From assembly GCF_036518555.1 (NCBI RefSeq), contig NZ_DATDMY010000003.1, positions 7,765 through 71,764 on the forward strand: DNA of 64,000 nucleotides, in the 5' to 3' direction. Position numbers and translations under genes: made by a program. This document shows positions 1 through 8,229 of this stretch, in pieces; positions within the stretch are counted from its first letter, which is position 1, and every line of letters begins with the position of its first letter. The notes under the pieces are model-generated. The model was given only the letters and a program-made list of their open reading frames with translations. It was not told the origin of the DNA and did no database searches. Source of the stretch: Dokdonella_A sp036518555. Its GTDB lineage: Bacteria > Pseudomonadota > Gammaproteobacteria > Xanthomonadales > Rhodanobacteraceae.

Positions 1-896
1 GCTCCGACCGGCGCCTCCGTCGGCGCGGTCGTCGTCGCGTCCGTCGTTGCCGCGTGCGTCGCTGTGGTGGCCGGTGCGCTTGCCTCGTTCACGGTCGCGG
101 TCGCGCGCTCGCGCGACGTCGCCGGTTCGCGACTCGCCGCGAGCAGCGCACGCGCGGCCTGGAAGCGCTGCCGCAACAGCGGCGTCGCGGCCGGTTCGAT
201 CGTAGCCCACTGCTCGACCAGCTCGCGCTCGGCGTCGGCGTGGTCGGGCACGCGCAGCAGCTGTTCGGCGCGCTCGCACAGCTGGCGCACGCGCCGCTCG
301 AGCATGGCTTCGTCGCCGCGCTCCATGCGCAGCGCCTCGATGCGCTCGCGCGCGCGACGGCTCACCTGTTTGTCGGACTTGCGCGCGCGTTCGGCGAGCC
401 GCTCGAGCATGGCTTCGTCGGAGAGGCGATCGACGAGGGAAAGGCGGATCGCGGCATCGCGGTCGGCGAGCGCGCGTTCGAGCAGCAGCGCCGGTCGCGT
501 GACCTGATCGAGGGCCGCGCGCCGCAGTTCGGGTTCGCGCGCGTGCGAGGCGATCCGCTCCGCGAGCTCGGGGTCCTCCTGTGCCTTGAGCAGGCGCAGG
601 CGCTCCGCCAGTGGCGGAGCGGCTGCGTGGCTGCCCGTGAGCAGGTCCAGCCAGAGCGTGCGCGCCTCGCTGCGCACGCCGGCGTCGGCATCGTCGCGCG
701 AGAGCCCCTGCGCGATCCCGGGATCGGCCAGGCGCTTCGCGGCGGCAATGCGCACGCCGGCATCGGCATCCTCGCGCGCGAGGCGACCGAGGCTTGCGAC
801 GAGGTCGGCGTCATGGTCGTGCGCGACCGCGCTGCGCCGCTGCGCGGGATCCTTGGACTGCCAGCGCGGCTTGCTGAGGAATGCGGGCAATTTCAT
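1..896 (-). CDS. DUF349-family HEAT-like protein, C-terminus beyond window
   Basis: The frame is open from the ATG at 896 to the window edge (about 298 codons), so only the N-terminal part is seen. It starts MKLPAFLSKPRWQSKD and consists of short helical HEAT-like repeats such as AREDADAGVRIAAAKRL and SRDDADAGVRSEART, then a charged helical region and a Thr/Ala-rich low-complexity linker near the edge. This matches the N-terminal half of the large (about 900 aa) DUF349 proteins of Xanthomonadaceae, whose DUF349 repeats would lie outside the window. No catalytic motif is visible and no function is claimed. It starts 10 bp after the TraB-family gene, so the two are probably co-transcribed. Family assignment rests on the N-terminal style only. 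Confidence 0.7.
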   Translation of the reverse strand, partial: MKLPAFLSKPRWQSKDPAQRRSAVAHDHDADLVASLGRLAREDADAGVRIAAAKRLADPGIAQGLSRDDADAGVRSEARTLWLDLLTGSHAAAPPLAERLRLLKAQEDPELAERIASHAREPELRRAALDQVTRPALLLERALADRDAAIRLSLVDRLSDEAMLERLAERARKSDKQVSRRARERIEALRMERGDEAMLERRVRQLCERAEQLLRVPDHADAERELVEQWATIEPAATPLLRQRFQAARALLAASREPATSRERATATVNEASAPATTATHAATTDATTTAPTEAPVG

Positions 897-906
897 CGGG
901 CGTGGA

Positions 907-2115
907 TCACAGGAGGTTCGTGATGATGTGGAAGCCGGCGACATACTCGCCGACGATGGTGCCGAGCGTGACGAACATGAAGTTCAGCAGCGTGCGCGCG
1001 ATGCGATTCTTCCACCAGCCGGTCCAGTGCGCGACATCGTCGCGCAGGCTGTCGAAGTCGGCGACGCGCGGTTTGCGCAGCCACGCCTCGACGCCGGCGC
1101 TGAAGGCCGACGCGGGCACGCCGGGCCGGAACGGCTTGAGCGGCGCGGCGATGAATGCCGCGATCACGCTGAGCGGGTGGGCCGCGGCGACGATCGCGCC
1201 GAGCGCGGCGGCGCCGCCCGTGAACAGCGTCCAGGCGAGCAGCGCGTCGGTACCCGCGCGCGCGCCGCGCGTGAATGCGAAGCCGATCGCGCCGGCGATC
1301 ACCACGAACACGCCGAACGCGAGCCACTTAGGCCAGCGCGAGGGCGGCGGCACCTGCGACAGCTTCTCGACCAGCGGGCGCGGCATCTCGGTCTGGTTCG
1401 ACAGCTCGCGCTGGATGCCGGCGAGGTGGCCGGCGCCGATCACGACGAGCACGCGACGCGCCTCGCCCGAAGCGGCCTGCTCGCGCAAACGTGCGGTCAT
1501 GTAACGGTCGCGCTCGCCGATCAATGCGTCGTAGAGCGGCGGCGACTCGCGCGCGAACTCGCTGAACATGCTGCCGAGCAGGTCGCCGCGCTTGAGCTTC
1601 TCGATCTCGTCCTCGCTGACGTCCTCGCGCGTGAGCACGCTCGCGCCGAGCCCTCCGACGATCGACAGGCGGTCGAGGAAGCCGACGCTGTGGTAGGCGC
1701 GCTTGAGCGTGACGCCGATTTCGCGATCGACGAGCCAGATCGGCAGCCCGCGTTCGTCGGCGCCGTCGATCGCGGCCTTCATTTCGGCGCCGGGCTCGAT
1801 GCCGAACTGCTCGGCAAGCCGGCGCTGGAACGCCGACAAGGCGAGGTTCGCCGCGACGAGCCCGACCTTGCCCTGGCGAATCACCTGGAACAGGTCGAGG
1901 CGGCGGAACGCCTCGGGGTCGCGTATCGACTGGTAGCGCGGCTCGCACAGTTCGACCGCGACGGCGTCGAAGGCTTCGCGCTGCAGGATCTCGCGCACCG
2001 CGTCGGCGCTCACGCGCGACACGTGCGCGGTGCCGAGCAGCACGTACTCGACGTCGCCACGGCGCACGCGGGCCACGGGTTGCCCGGCGAGGGCGTCGGT
2101 GGGGTGGGTGTTCAT
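907..2115 (-). CDS. TraB/PrgY-family membrane protein
   Basis: 402 aa. Residues about 1-250 form the TraB/PrgY (PF01963) domain, with GTAHVS near the N-terminus, VAVELCEPRY and a later GAGHLAGI motif; the C-terminal third has several hydrophobic segments (WLAFGVFVVIAGAIGF, ALLAWTLFTGGAAALGAIV) consistent with inner-membrane anchoring. The family takes its name from enterococcal pheromone-shutdown proteins and is thought to be metalloprotease-like, but the bacterial housekeeping members have no settled role. The ATG at 2115 was chosen because it places the domain at the normal position and sits 26 bp after aguB. The gene precedes the DUF349 gene in a likely aguB-traB-DUF349 transcription unit. 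Confidence 0.85.
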   Translation of the reverse strand: MNTHPTDALAGQPVARVRRGDVEYVLLGTAHVSRVSADAVREILQREAFDAVAVELCEPRYQSIRDPEAFRRLDLFQVIRQGKVGLVAANLALSAFQRRLAEQFGIEPGAEMKAAIDGADERGLPIWLVDREIGVTLKRAYHSVGFLDRLSIVGGLGASVLTREDVSEDEIEKLKRGDLLGSMFSEFARESPPLYDALIGERDRYMTARLREQAASGEARRVLVVIGAGHLAGIQRELSNQTEMPRPLVEKLSQVPPPSRWPKWLAFGVFVVIAGAIGFAFTRGARAGTDALLAWTLFTGGAAALGAIVAAAHPLSVIAAFIAAPLKPFRPGVPASAFSAGVEAWLRKPRVADFDSLRDDVAHWTGWWKNRIARTLLNFMFVTLGTIVGEYVAGFHIITNLL

Positions 2116-2141
2116 CGGCTCATGGCCCGCGGCGTCGGCGT

Positions 2142-3029
2142 TCAATCGCGATACCGTCGCGTCAGATCGGCATAGGCGTCGATGCGGCGGTCGCGCAGGA
2201 ACGGCCAGATGCGCCGCACGTGCTCGCTGCGCGCGAGATCGATGTCGGCGAACAGCAGCTCGCGACCTTCGCTGCGCGCCCGCGCGAGGAACTCGCCCTG
2301 CGGTCCGGCGACGAAGCTCGAACCCCAGAAGTCGATCCCGCGCGCGCCATCCGGCGCGGGCTCGAAGCCCGTGCGATTGCAGGCGAGCAGGGGAAGGCCG
2401 TTGGCGACCGCATGGCCGCGCTGCACGGTGATCCACGCATCGCGCTGGCGGTCCTTCTCGTCCTGCGCGTCGGCCGGGTCCCAGCCGATCGCGGTCGGGT
2501 AGAGCAGGAGATCGGCGCCCGCGAGCGCCATCAGGCGCGCGCCCTCCGGATACCACTGGTCCCAGCAGACGAGCACGCCGAGCCGCCCGACCGAGGTCGA
2601 TATCGGCTCGAAGCCGAGGTCGCCCGGCGTGAAGTAGAACTTCTCGTAGAATGCCGGATCGTCCGGAATGTGCATCTTGCGGTACCGGCCGGCGATCGCG
2701 CGGGCGCAATCGAACACCACGGCCGTATTGTGGTAGAGGCCGGCGGCACGGCGTTCGAATAGCGACGCGACGACGACGAGACCGAGCTCCTCGGCGAGTC
2801 CGCCGATGCGCTCGGTGCTCGGGCCCGGGATCGCTTCGGCGCGATCGAATTCGCCGACGTGCTCGTGCTGGCAGAAGTAGGGCCCGTTGTGCAGCTCCTG
2901 CAGCAGGACCAGGCGCGCACCGCCCGCGGCGGCCTCGCGCAGGCCGGCCTCGATCGCGTCGAGGTTCGCCTCGCGGCTGCCGCGATCGGTCTCCTGCAGC
3001 AGGGCGACCTTGAGGATTTTCGTGGGCAT
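2142..3029 (-). CDS. aguB: N-carbamoylputrescine amidase
   Basis: 295 aa nitrilase-superfamily enzyme that hydrolyses N-carbamoylputrescine to putrescine, CO2 and ammonia, the second step of the agmatine route. The Glu-Lys-Cys catalytic triad is visible: E45 in LLQELHNGPYF, K118 in GRYRKMHIP and C155 in GVLVCWDQWYPE. Length and the HNGPYFCQ and WDQWYPEGARLM signatures are those of AguB rather than generic nitrilases. The start MPTKILKVALLQ is the standard N-terminus. Its pathway partner aguA lies about 2.1 kb away on the same strand, separated by an opposite-strand diguanylate cyclase, so the two are not one operon here. The divergent 114 bp gap to that cyclase should hold both promoters. Confidence 0.95.
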   Translation of the reverse strand: MPTKILKVALLQETDRGSREANLDAIEAGLREAAAGGARLVLLQELHNGPYFCQHEHVGEFDRAEAIPGPSTERIGGLAEELGLVVVASLFERRAAGLYHNTAVVFDCARAIAGRYRKMHIPDDPAFYEKFYFTPGDLGFEPISTSVGRLGVLVCWDQWYPEGARLMALAGADLLLYPTAIGWDPADAQDEKDRQRDAWITVQRGHAVANGLPLLACNRTGFEPAPDGARGIDFWGSSFVAGPQGEFLARARSEGRELLFADIDLARSEHVRRIWPFLRDRRIDAYADLTRRYRD

Positions 3030-3143
3030 GATCTCGGGACGGTGATCCAAACCGGGGATGTTAGCGCGGATCGCGGACGGGGGAACGAGCATGGGGGCGG
3101 TGCGCCAGTTGTGGAAGAGGTCGCGGCAGTGTAGGAAGGCGGC

Positions 3144-5183
3144 ATGAACGCACAACGCGGGGCGGATGCCGCACTCGAGGTCCTCGTCGTCGTCGGCAGC
3201 GCCGACGAAGCGGGCCTGCGCGCGCTGCTCGCCGATGCCGGCGTCGCGATCACGAGCTGCCCCGGGACGCACGAGGCGGTCGCACGCCTCGTGCACAAGT
3301 CGTTCGACGCCATCGTTCTCTACGTTGCCGGCGCGCGCCAGCTCGAATCGGTGGCCAAGTTGCGCGCGCGCGCGCCCGATGTCGCGATGGTCGCGCTGGT
3401 CGGGCGGCAGGACCGCACGCTGTGCGAGCTCGCGACCGCGCGCGGCGCGAACGACGCGCTCGAGTTGCCCGGGCTGCAGCCGCTCGTGCTGCAGTATGCG
3501 CTGCGCCTCGCCGTGCAAGGGGTGCTGCGCGAGCGCGAGCAGCGCACGCAGAGCCTCGGCCTCAGGACCGTGTTCGACCTCGACGCGCATCCGGTCTGGA
3601 TCTGCGACCCGAACACGCTGCGATTCATCGGCGCGAACCGGGCGGCGGTGGAAACCTACGGCTATTCGGAGGCGGAGTTCGGCGATCTCAGCGTGCCCGA
3701 TCTGCGTCCTCGCGACGGCAGTACCGGCCCCGACCTGCCGCCCGCGGGGCGCACCGCGTTAGGCCGGCACCGCACGCGCGACGGCCGCGAGCTCGAAGTG
3801 GAGTGCTTCGCCGAGCGCACCGTCCTCTCCGGGCGCGAGGTGCTGCTGCTGCGCGCGCGCGATGTGACCGCCGAGCGGCGCGCGATGCGCGCGCTCGAGG
3901 CGAGCGAGCGGCGCTTCCGCGACTTCTTCCAGCACAGCACGGGCTTCATCTGGATCCACGAGCTCGACGGCACCCTGTTGTCGGTGAATCCGGCCGCGGC
4001 GAGCGCGCTCGGCCGCAGCGTCGCCGAGCTGCTCGGCACGCCGCTGCGCGACCTCGCGCCGCCGCACCTGCGGTTCCTCATCGACCAGTACCAGCAGCGC
4101 ATCGCCCGCGCAGGCGAGGACGCGGGCTTGCTGCGCGTGCAGAACCGCGACGGCGCCGAACTCGTCTGGCAGTACCGCAACCGCCTTTACACCGACGCCG
4201 ACGGTTCTGCGTACGTGATGGGCTACGCGCAGGACATCACCGCGATGCGCGCGGTCGAGCAGGCGCTGCAGCTCAGCGAGCAGCGCCTGCGCACGGTCGC
4301 CGACACCTTGCCGGTGAAGATCGCCTACGTGGACGCGCAGCTGCGCTTCGTGTTCGCGAACCAGGCGTTCCGTCGCGCGTATGCGGCCGACGCCGACACG
4401 ATCGTCGGCGAAGACGTGCGCAGCGTGCTCGGGGAGGCGCGTTTCGCGCGACGGGAACCCTATCTCGGCCGCGCGCTCGCCGGCGAGCGCGTCACGTTCG
4501 AGGACGAGGAGGGCGACGGCGACGACTACCAGTGCGTCGAGATCACGTTCATCCCGGAGACGGCCGAGAAGGACGGCAGCGTGATCGGCGTGCACGCGAT
4601 GGTGCAGGACATCACCTCGAAGAAGCGCGAGGAGCGGCGCCTGATCCACCTCGCGCGGATCGATCCGCTGACCGGCCTCATGAACCGCGCCGGGTTCCAC
4701 GAACGGCTCGAAGCGGCGATCGCGCGCTCGCGCGAGAAGGAATGGCTGTTGTCGGTGTTCTACCTCGACGTCGATCGCTTCAAGCAGGTCAACGACACGC
4801 ACGGCCACGCGGTCGGCGACGCGCTGATCCGTGCGTTCGCGACCCGGCTCGGCGAGAACGTGCGTGCCTCGGACGCGGTGGCGCGCCTCGGCGGCGACGA
4901 GTTCATCGTCGTGATGGAAGGCATCCCCGACGTCAAGCGCGTGCGCACGATCGCGACCAAGCTCGTGATGGCAATGTCGCGTCCGTTCGAACTGCGCAGC
5001 GAGGGCCTGACCCTCGCGATCGGCACGAGCATCGGCGTGGCCGCGTGCCAGGCGTGCCCGCTGCCGCCTTCGCAGCTCGTCGCGCGCGCCGATGCGATGC
5101 TCTACGAGGCCAAACAGGCCGGTCGAGGCACTTACCGGCTCGAACTCGTCGCGCCGATCTCGCCGGACCAGGCCAACGCCTGA
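3144..5183 (+). CDS. PAS-PAS-PAS-GGDEF diguanylate cyclase with pseudo-receiver N-terminus
   Basis: 679 aa soluble signalling protein expected to make cyclic di-GMP. Residues about 8-120 look like a response-regulator fold (DAIVLYVAG, then MVALVG) but the usual phospho-acceptor Asp is absent, so it is probably a degenerate receiver. Three PAS segments follow (about 145-255, 265-380, 385-500), each ending in a PAC-like DIT or DVT motif. The GGDEF domain begins at DPLTGLMNRAGF; the active-site GGDEF is at about 583-587 and an RxxD inhibitory site (RASD) lies five residues before it, so product inhibition is expected. No EAL domain. It is convergent with aguA (7 bp between stops) and divergent from aguB. 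Confidence 0.93.
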   Translation: MNAQRGADAALEVLVVVGSADEAGLRALLADAGVAITSCPGTHEAVARLVHKSFDAIVLYVAGARQLESVAKLRARAPDVAMVALVGRQDRTLCELATARGANDALELPGLQPLVLQYALRLAVQGVLREREQRTQSLGLRTVFDLDAHPVWICDPNTLRFIGANRAAVETYGYSEAEFGDLSVPDLRPRDGSTGPDLPPAGRTALGRHRTRDGRELEVECFAERTVLSGREVLLLRARDVTAERRAMRALEASERRFRDFFQHSTGFIWIHELDGTLLSVNPAAASALGRSVAELLGTPLRDLAPPHLRFLIDQYQQRIARAGEDAGLLRVQNRDGAELVWQYRNRLYTDADGSAYVMGYAQDITAMRAVEQALQLSEQRLRTVADTLPVKIAYVDAQLRFVFANQAFRRAYAADADTIVGEDVRSVLGEARFARREPYLGRALAGERVTFEDEEGDGDDYQCVEITFIPETAEKDGSVIGVHAMVQDITSKKREERRLIHLARIDPLTGLMNRAGFHERLEAAIARSREKEWLLSVFYLDVDRFKQVNDTHGHAVGDALIRAFATRLGENVRASDAVARLGGDEFIVVMEGIPDVKRVRTIATKLVMAMSRPFELRSEGLTLAIGTSIGVAACQACPLPPSQLVARADAMLYEAKQAGRGTYRLELVAPISPDQANA

Positions 5184-5190
5184 GGCGCCC

Positions 5191-6225
5191 TCAGGCCACG
5201 AGCACGCCTGCGGGCAGTTGCATCGTGAGGCAATGCACGCTGCCGTTCTGCCAGATCAGCTCGCGCGCGTCGATCGCGACGACGTCGCGACCGGGGTGGG
5301 CGGCGGCGATCACGCGCGCAGCCGCCGCATCGGACGGATCGCCGTACGCGGGCACGACGACGCCGCCGTCGACGACGAGGTAATTCGCGTACGACGCCGC
5401 GAGGCGCCGGCCTTCGTCGACGATCGCGCGCGCCCACGGCAGCGCGTGCAGGCGATACGGCGCGCCGTCGGGCGTTCGCAGCGCGGCGATCTCCTCGTGC
5501 ATGCGCGCGAGTTCGGCATGATGCGGATCGGCCGGGTCGTCGCAGGCCTGCAGCACGATCGCGTCGCCGGGCGCGAAGCGCGCGAGCGTGTCGACGTGCG
5601 CGTCGGTGTCGTCTCCCTCGAGGTAGCCGTGTTCGAGCCATAGCACGCGCTCGACCGCGAATGCGTCGCGCAGGCGCGCGTCCATCTCGTCGCGGCTCAT
5701 GTGCGGGTGACGCTGGTGCAGGCAGCGCCAGGTCGTCAGCAGGCTGCCCTTGCCGTCGACTTCGATCGCGCCGCCTTCGAGCGCCCAGTCGATGCGTCGA
5801 TGGCGGGCCGCACCGAACAGCCCGCGTTCGCGCAAGGTTTCGACGAGGCGGTCGTCGCGACCACCTTCGTACTTGCCGCCCCAGCCCGTGAAGCGGAAGT
5901 CGAGCAGCTGGAAGCCGTCGGCGCCCGCCAGCGTGAGCGGGCCCGAGTCGCGCAGCCAGGTATCGTCGTACTCGACGTCGACGAACCGCAGCCGGTCGCG
6001 CGCGACGCCGGCTTCGACGAGCAACGCGCGCGCGCGCTCGCGCACCTTCGCGTCGGCGACGCAGACGACGAGCGGCTCGAAACGTGCGATCGCTGCGGCG
6101 AGACCGACGTAGGCGCGTTCAACACGCGCGAGGCGCGGGCCCCAGTCGGTGTCCGCGTGCGGCCACGCGATGATCACGCCGGCCTGCGGTTCCCACTCGG
6201 CAGGCAGGCGCCAACGCGAATCCAT
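5191..6225 (-). CDS. aguA: agmatine deiminase
   Basis: 344 aa guanidino-group-modifying enzyme converting agmatine to N-carbamoylputrescine and ammonia. Signature segments are present in order: WPHADTDWG near the N-terminus, DDTWLRDSGP, GGKYEGGRDD, WALEGGAIEVDGKG, HGYLEGDDTDAHVDT, and the catalytic Cys at about 332 in GSVHCLTMQLP. Length is normal for the family. The start at 6225 (MDSRWRLPAEW) leaves 3 bp to the preceding small secreted gene, so the two are co-transcribed. Together with aguB it supplies putrescine from agmatine. Confidence 0.96.
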   Translation of the reverse strand: MDSRWRLPAEWEPQAGVIIAWPHADTDWGPRLARVERAYVGLAAAIARFEPLVVCVADAKVRERARALLVEAGVARDRLRFVDVEYDDTWLRDSGPLTLAGADGFQLLDFRFTGWGGKYEGGRDDRLVETLRERGLFGAARHRRIDWALEGGAIEVDGKGSLLTTWRCLHQRHPHMSRDEMDARLRDAFAVERVLWLEHGYLEGDDTDAHVDTLARFAPGDAIVLQACDDPADPHHAELARMHEEIAALRTPDGAPYRLHALPWARAIVDEGRRLAASYANYLVVDGGVVVPAYGDPSDAAAARVIAAAHPGRDVVAIDARELIWQNGSVHCLTMQLPAGVLVA

Positions 6226-6228
6226 CGA

Positions 6229-6567
6229 TCAGGACTTCGGCGCCGGCGGCGCCTCGTCGACGACGCTGTGGAGCACGCGGTTACGCTCGAAGTAGACGGT
6301 GTAGCCGTCGTAGCGCCAGCGGTTGATCGTCGGGTGGCGCGGCGTATCGCCGCCCGCCGGGGCGAGCTTCTCCACCGGTGCCCCGAAACGCTTCTCGACC
6401 TGGCCCATCGTCATCCCGCGCGCGGGAACGTTGCCGCCCGCGTGGGTCATCGCACGGTCGTGGCGCTTCGCGGCCTTGGTGTCGAGGGTGTCGGCGTGCG
6501 CGGCCGGGGTGACCAGGGCTGCCGCTGCCAGGCCGGTCGCCGTTGCGAGAACAAGCTTTACAAACAT
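6229..6567 (-). CDS. small secreted SmpA/OmlA-like protein
   Basis: 112 aa with a clear Sec signal peptide (MFVKLVLATATGLAAAAL ending near AHA at about residue 25) and no lipobox. The mature part carries MTMGQVEKRFGAP and ends in a short aromatic beta segment (RWRYDGYTVYFE, RVLHSVV), the pattern of short SmpA/BamE-like domains found in many gammaproteobacterial secreted proteins. Such proteins are sometimes annotated as phosphodiesterases, but nothing here supports an enzyme activity. An AAGGA ribosome site lies about 9 bp before the ATG. It is the first gene of a two-gene unit with aguA. Confidence 0.75.
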   Translation of the reverse strand: MFVKLVLATATGLAAAALVTPAAHADTLDTKAAKRHDRAMTHAGGNVPARGMTMGQVEKRFGAPVEKLAPAGGDTPRHPTINRWRYDGYTVYFERNRVLHSVVDEAPPAPKS

Positions 6568-6696
6568 GGCTCAAATCCTTGTCGGAAAAGGAGGAACTGC
6601 CTCAGGTCCACACCCGCAGCCGCCTTTTTAGCAGAACCCTGCCGGCGGTTCCATGACCGCCCCGGCAGATGCGTGCGCGGCACGTGTCGCGCAATG

Positions 6697-6722
6697 AAAA
6701 AGGGCCGCAGAGCGGCCCTTTT
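6697..6722 (-). terminator. Rho-independent terminator of rpmJ
   Basis: A perfect hairpin: GGGCCGC (6702-6708), loop AGA, GCGGCCC (6712-6718), flanked by A5 (6697-6701) and T4. Read on the minus strand it ends in TTTTTC, 27 bp after the rpmJ stop. Confidence 0.85.
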
Positions 6723-6748
6723 CCTCGAATCCGGGAGCGACGCTCCGC

Positions 6749-6874
6749 TCAGCGCTGACGCGCCTTGAAACGCGGGTTGCTCTTGCAGATCACGAACACC
6801 TTGCCACGACGACGCACGACCTTGCAGTCGCGATGGCGCGCCTTGGCGGACTTGAGGGACGACAGCACTTTCAT
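6749..6874 (-). CDS. rpmJ: 50S ribosomal protein bL36, zinc-independent form
   Basis: 41 aa. Starts MKVLSSLKSAK and ends RFKARQR. It is the Xanthomonas/YkgO-type L36. The usual zinc ligands (CxxC, a third Cys and a His) are incomplete: only two isolated Cys remain (C17 in HRDCK and C30 in VICKS) and the final His is Arg, so it should not bind zinc and is a C-minus form. It is monocistronic, with a good -10 upstream and a strong terminator downstream. Confidence 0.95.
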   Translation of the reverse strand: MKVLSSLKSAKARHRDCKVVRRRGKVFVICKSNPRFKARQR

Positions 6875-6915
6875 GGGAACGCCTCGCAACGGTTTCTGAA
6901 CGCGGAAAGCGCGGA

Positions 6916-6944
6916 ATTGTAAAGGGATTTTCGCGGGATTGGAA
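6916..6944 (-). promoter_or_regulatory. sigma-70-type promoter for rpmJ
   Basis: On the minus strand a TACAAT -10 (6916-6921) follows a weak TTCCAA -35 at 6939-6944 with a 17 bp spacer; the transcript would have a leader of about 35 nt before the rpmJ ATG. Seen in sequence only. Confidence 0.4.
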
Positions 6945-7043
6945 GCGGGTCCGCGGCGCGGACGGCGCAGGCCACGAAACCGCGCGTGATCGCCCTCCCT
7001 CGTGCGCCCGATCGCGCCCGCCGCTCGCGTCGCGGCGCCCCGC

Positions 7044-7451
7044 TCAGTCGATCGAGAACGACTGCAGGTCGACCGGGTTCGTGACGCTGATCGAGCCGAC
7101 CATGCCCGACGCTTCGTGGGCTTCGCAATGGAACCCGATCGAGCCGTGCGCGGCGGCAGCGGTAATCGTGATCGTCGCATTCCACGAGGCGTTGCTGACA
7201 TTGCCGTTGCCGCCGCTGCCGTCGCATCCGTTCGCGCAGCGGAACGAAAGCGGCGAGCCCGCGTCGGACGCGACGTTGTGGAAGCCACCGTCGTTGACGA
7301 ACGTGACCGTATCGCCGACCAGCGCTTCGATGTTCGACGGCGTGAACACGAGGCCGGCGCCACCGACGTGGATCGTATGGTCCATCGCGCATGCCGGACC
7401 TGCGGCGGTGGCGAGGACGGCCAGGACGAGCGACGAGAATGCGGTGCGCAT
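7044..7451 (-). CDS. secreted cupredoxin (type 1 copper protein)
   Basis: 135 aa with a Sec signal (MRTAFSSLVLAVLATAAG ending at ACA, about residue 22). The mature domain is plastocyanin/azurin-like: first copper ligand His in FVNDGGFHNV, then the C-terminal Cys-His-Met cluster in GFHCEAHEASGM, giving a complete His/Cys/His/Met set. The extra Cys pair in FRCANGCDG may form a disulfide. It is the last gene of the sigma/anti-sigma/protease/decaheme/porin operon, 86 bp after the diheme cytochrome, so it is probably the periplasmic electron shuttle of that conduit. The electron partner is an inference from position only. Confidence 0.88.
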   Translation of the reverse strand: MRTAFSSLVLAVLATAAGPACAMDHTIHVGGAGLVFTPSNIEALVGDTVTFVNDGGFHNVASDAGSPLSFRCANGCDGSGGNGNVSNASWNATITITAAAAHGSIGFHCEAHEASGMVGSISVTNPVDLQSFSID

Positions 7452-7537
7452 GGGGGCAACTCCTTCAGTGAGTGGACGATGGACGGGTGTCGCGGTGCTG
7501 CGCGCGGGACCGCCGTGGCGCCGGCCCGCGGTCGCGC

Positions 7538-8218
7538 TCACGGCGCGCCGGCTTCGAGCCAGCGGCCGATCGCGTCGGCGGACGCGGCATCGAGGGTGCG
7601 CGCGATCGGAGCCATCACGTGCTGCGTGCTCGTGCGTGGCGCGGCGTCGCGGGCGAGGTCGGCCAGTCGGTTCGCGACGTACGGCGCGTGCTGGCCACGC
7701 AGCGCGGGATAGAGGCGCGCGTGCCCGTTGCGATCGACGTCGGTGCGGCCGCGCGCATCGGAGCCGTGACAACCCTGGCACGGAGGTATGCCACGCGCGG
7801 GATCGCCGTCGCGGTAGATCGTCGCGCCCGCCATCGTGGCGTCGTCCGTCGCATGCCCGGCCGCGGGCGGCAGGCTCGCGAAATAGGCCGCGAGGTCGCG
7901 CATCGCGACGTCGTCGAGGCTCGCCGCCTGCGCGGTCATCGGCGAATCGGGATCGACCCCGCGCTTGAACGCGACCAGGCGCCAATAGACGTACTGGGCG
8001 TTCTGGCCGGCGAGGTTCGGGAACGTCGGCACGAGCGCGACGCCCGCCGGGCCGTGGCAGGCGCTGCAGACGGTCGCCTTCGCCTTGCCCGCGGTCGCAT
8101 CGCCGTGCACGCGCCCGACCGAACGCAGGTCGATGACGTCTCCGCTCGCGCAGGCGAGCGGGCAGCCGGCCAGCATGGCCGCGAACAGGATCCGGCGCAG
8201 GGTTTCGATCGCGGTCAT
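7538..8218 (-). CDS. periplasmic diheme cytochrome c (c4-like)
   Basis: 226 aa. Signal peptide in the first 30 residues (LRRILFAAMLAGCPLACA). Two class-I cytochrome c domains, with CSACH in the first and CQGCH in the second; PNLAGQNAQYV and PALRGQHAPYV are the corresponding c4-type segments. The ATG at 8218 was preferred over a GTG at 8233 (which overlaps the upstream stop) because GGAG lies 6 bp before it. It follows the MtrB/PioB gene with only about 11 bp between, so it should carry electrons between the inner membrane or cupredoxin and the decaheme conduit. Confidence 0.9.
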   Translation of the reverse strand: MTAIETLRRILFAAMLAGCPLACASGDVIDLRSVGRVHGDATAGKAKATVCSACHGPAGVALVPTFPNLAGQNAQYVYWRLVAFKRGVDPDSPMTAQAASLDDVAMRDLAAYFASLPPAAGHATDDATMAGATIYRDGDPARGIPPCQGCHGSDARGRTDVDRNGHARLYPALRGQHAPYVANRLADLARDAAPRTSTQHVMAPIARTLDAASADAIGRWLEAGAP

Positions 8219-8229
8219 GTCCGTCTCCG

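Noticed and set aside
54..923. A 289-codon plus-strand frame at the left edge
   Set aside because: It is antisense to the open DUF349-type reading frame, which has proper helical repeats and begins just after the TraB gene.
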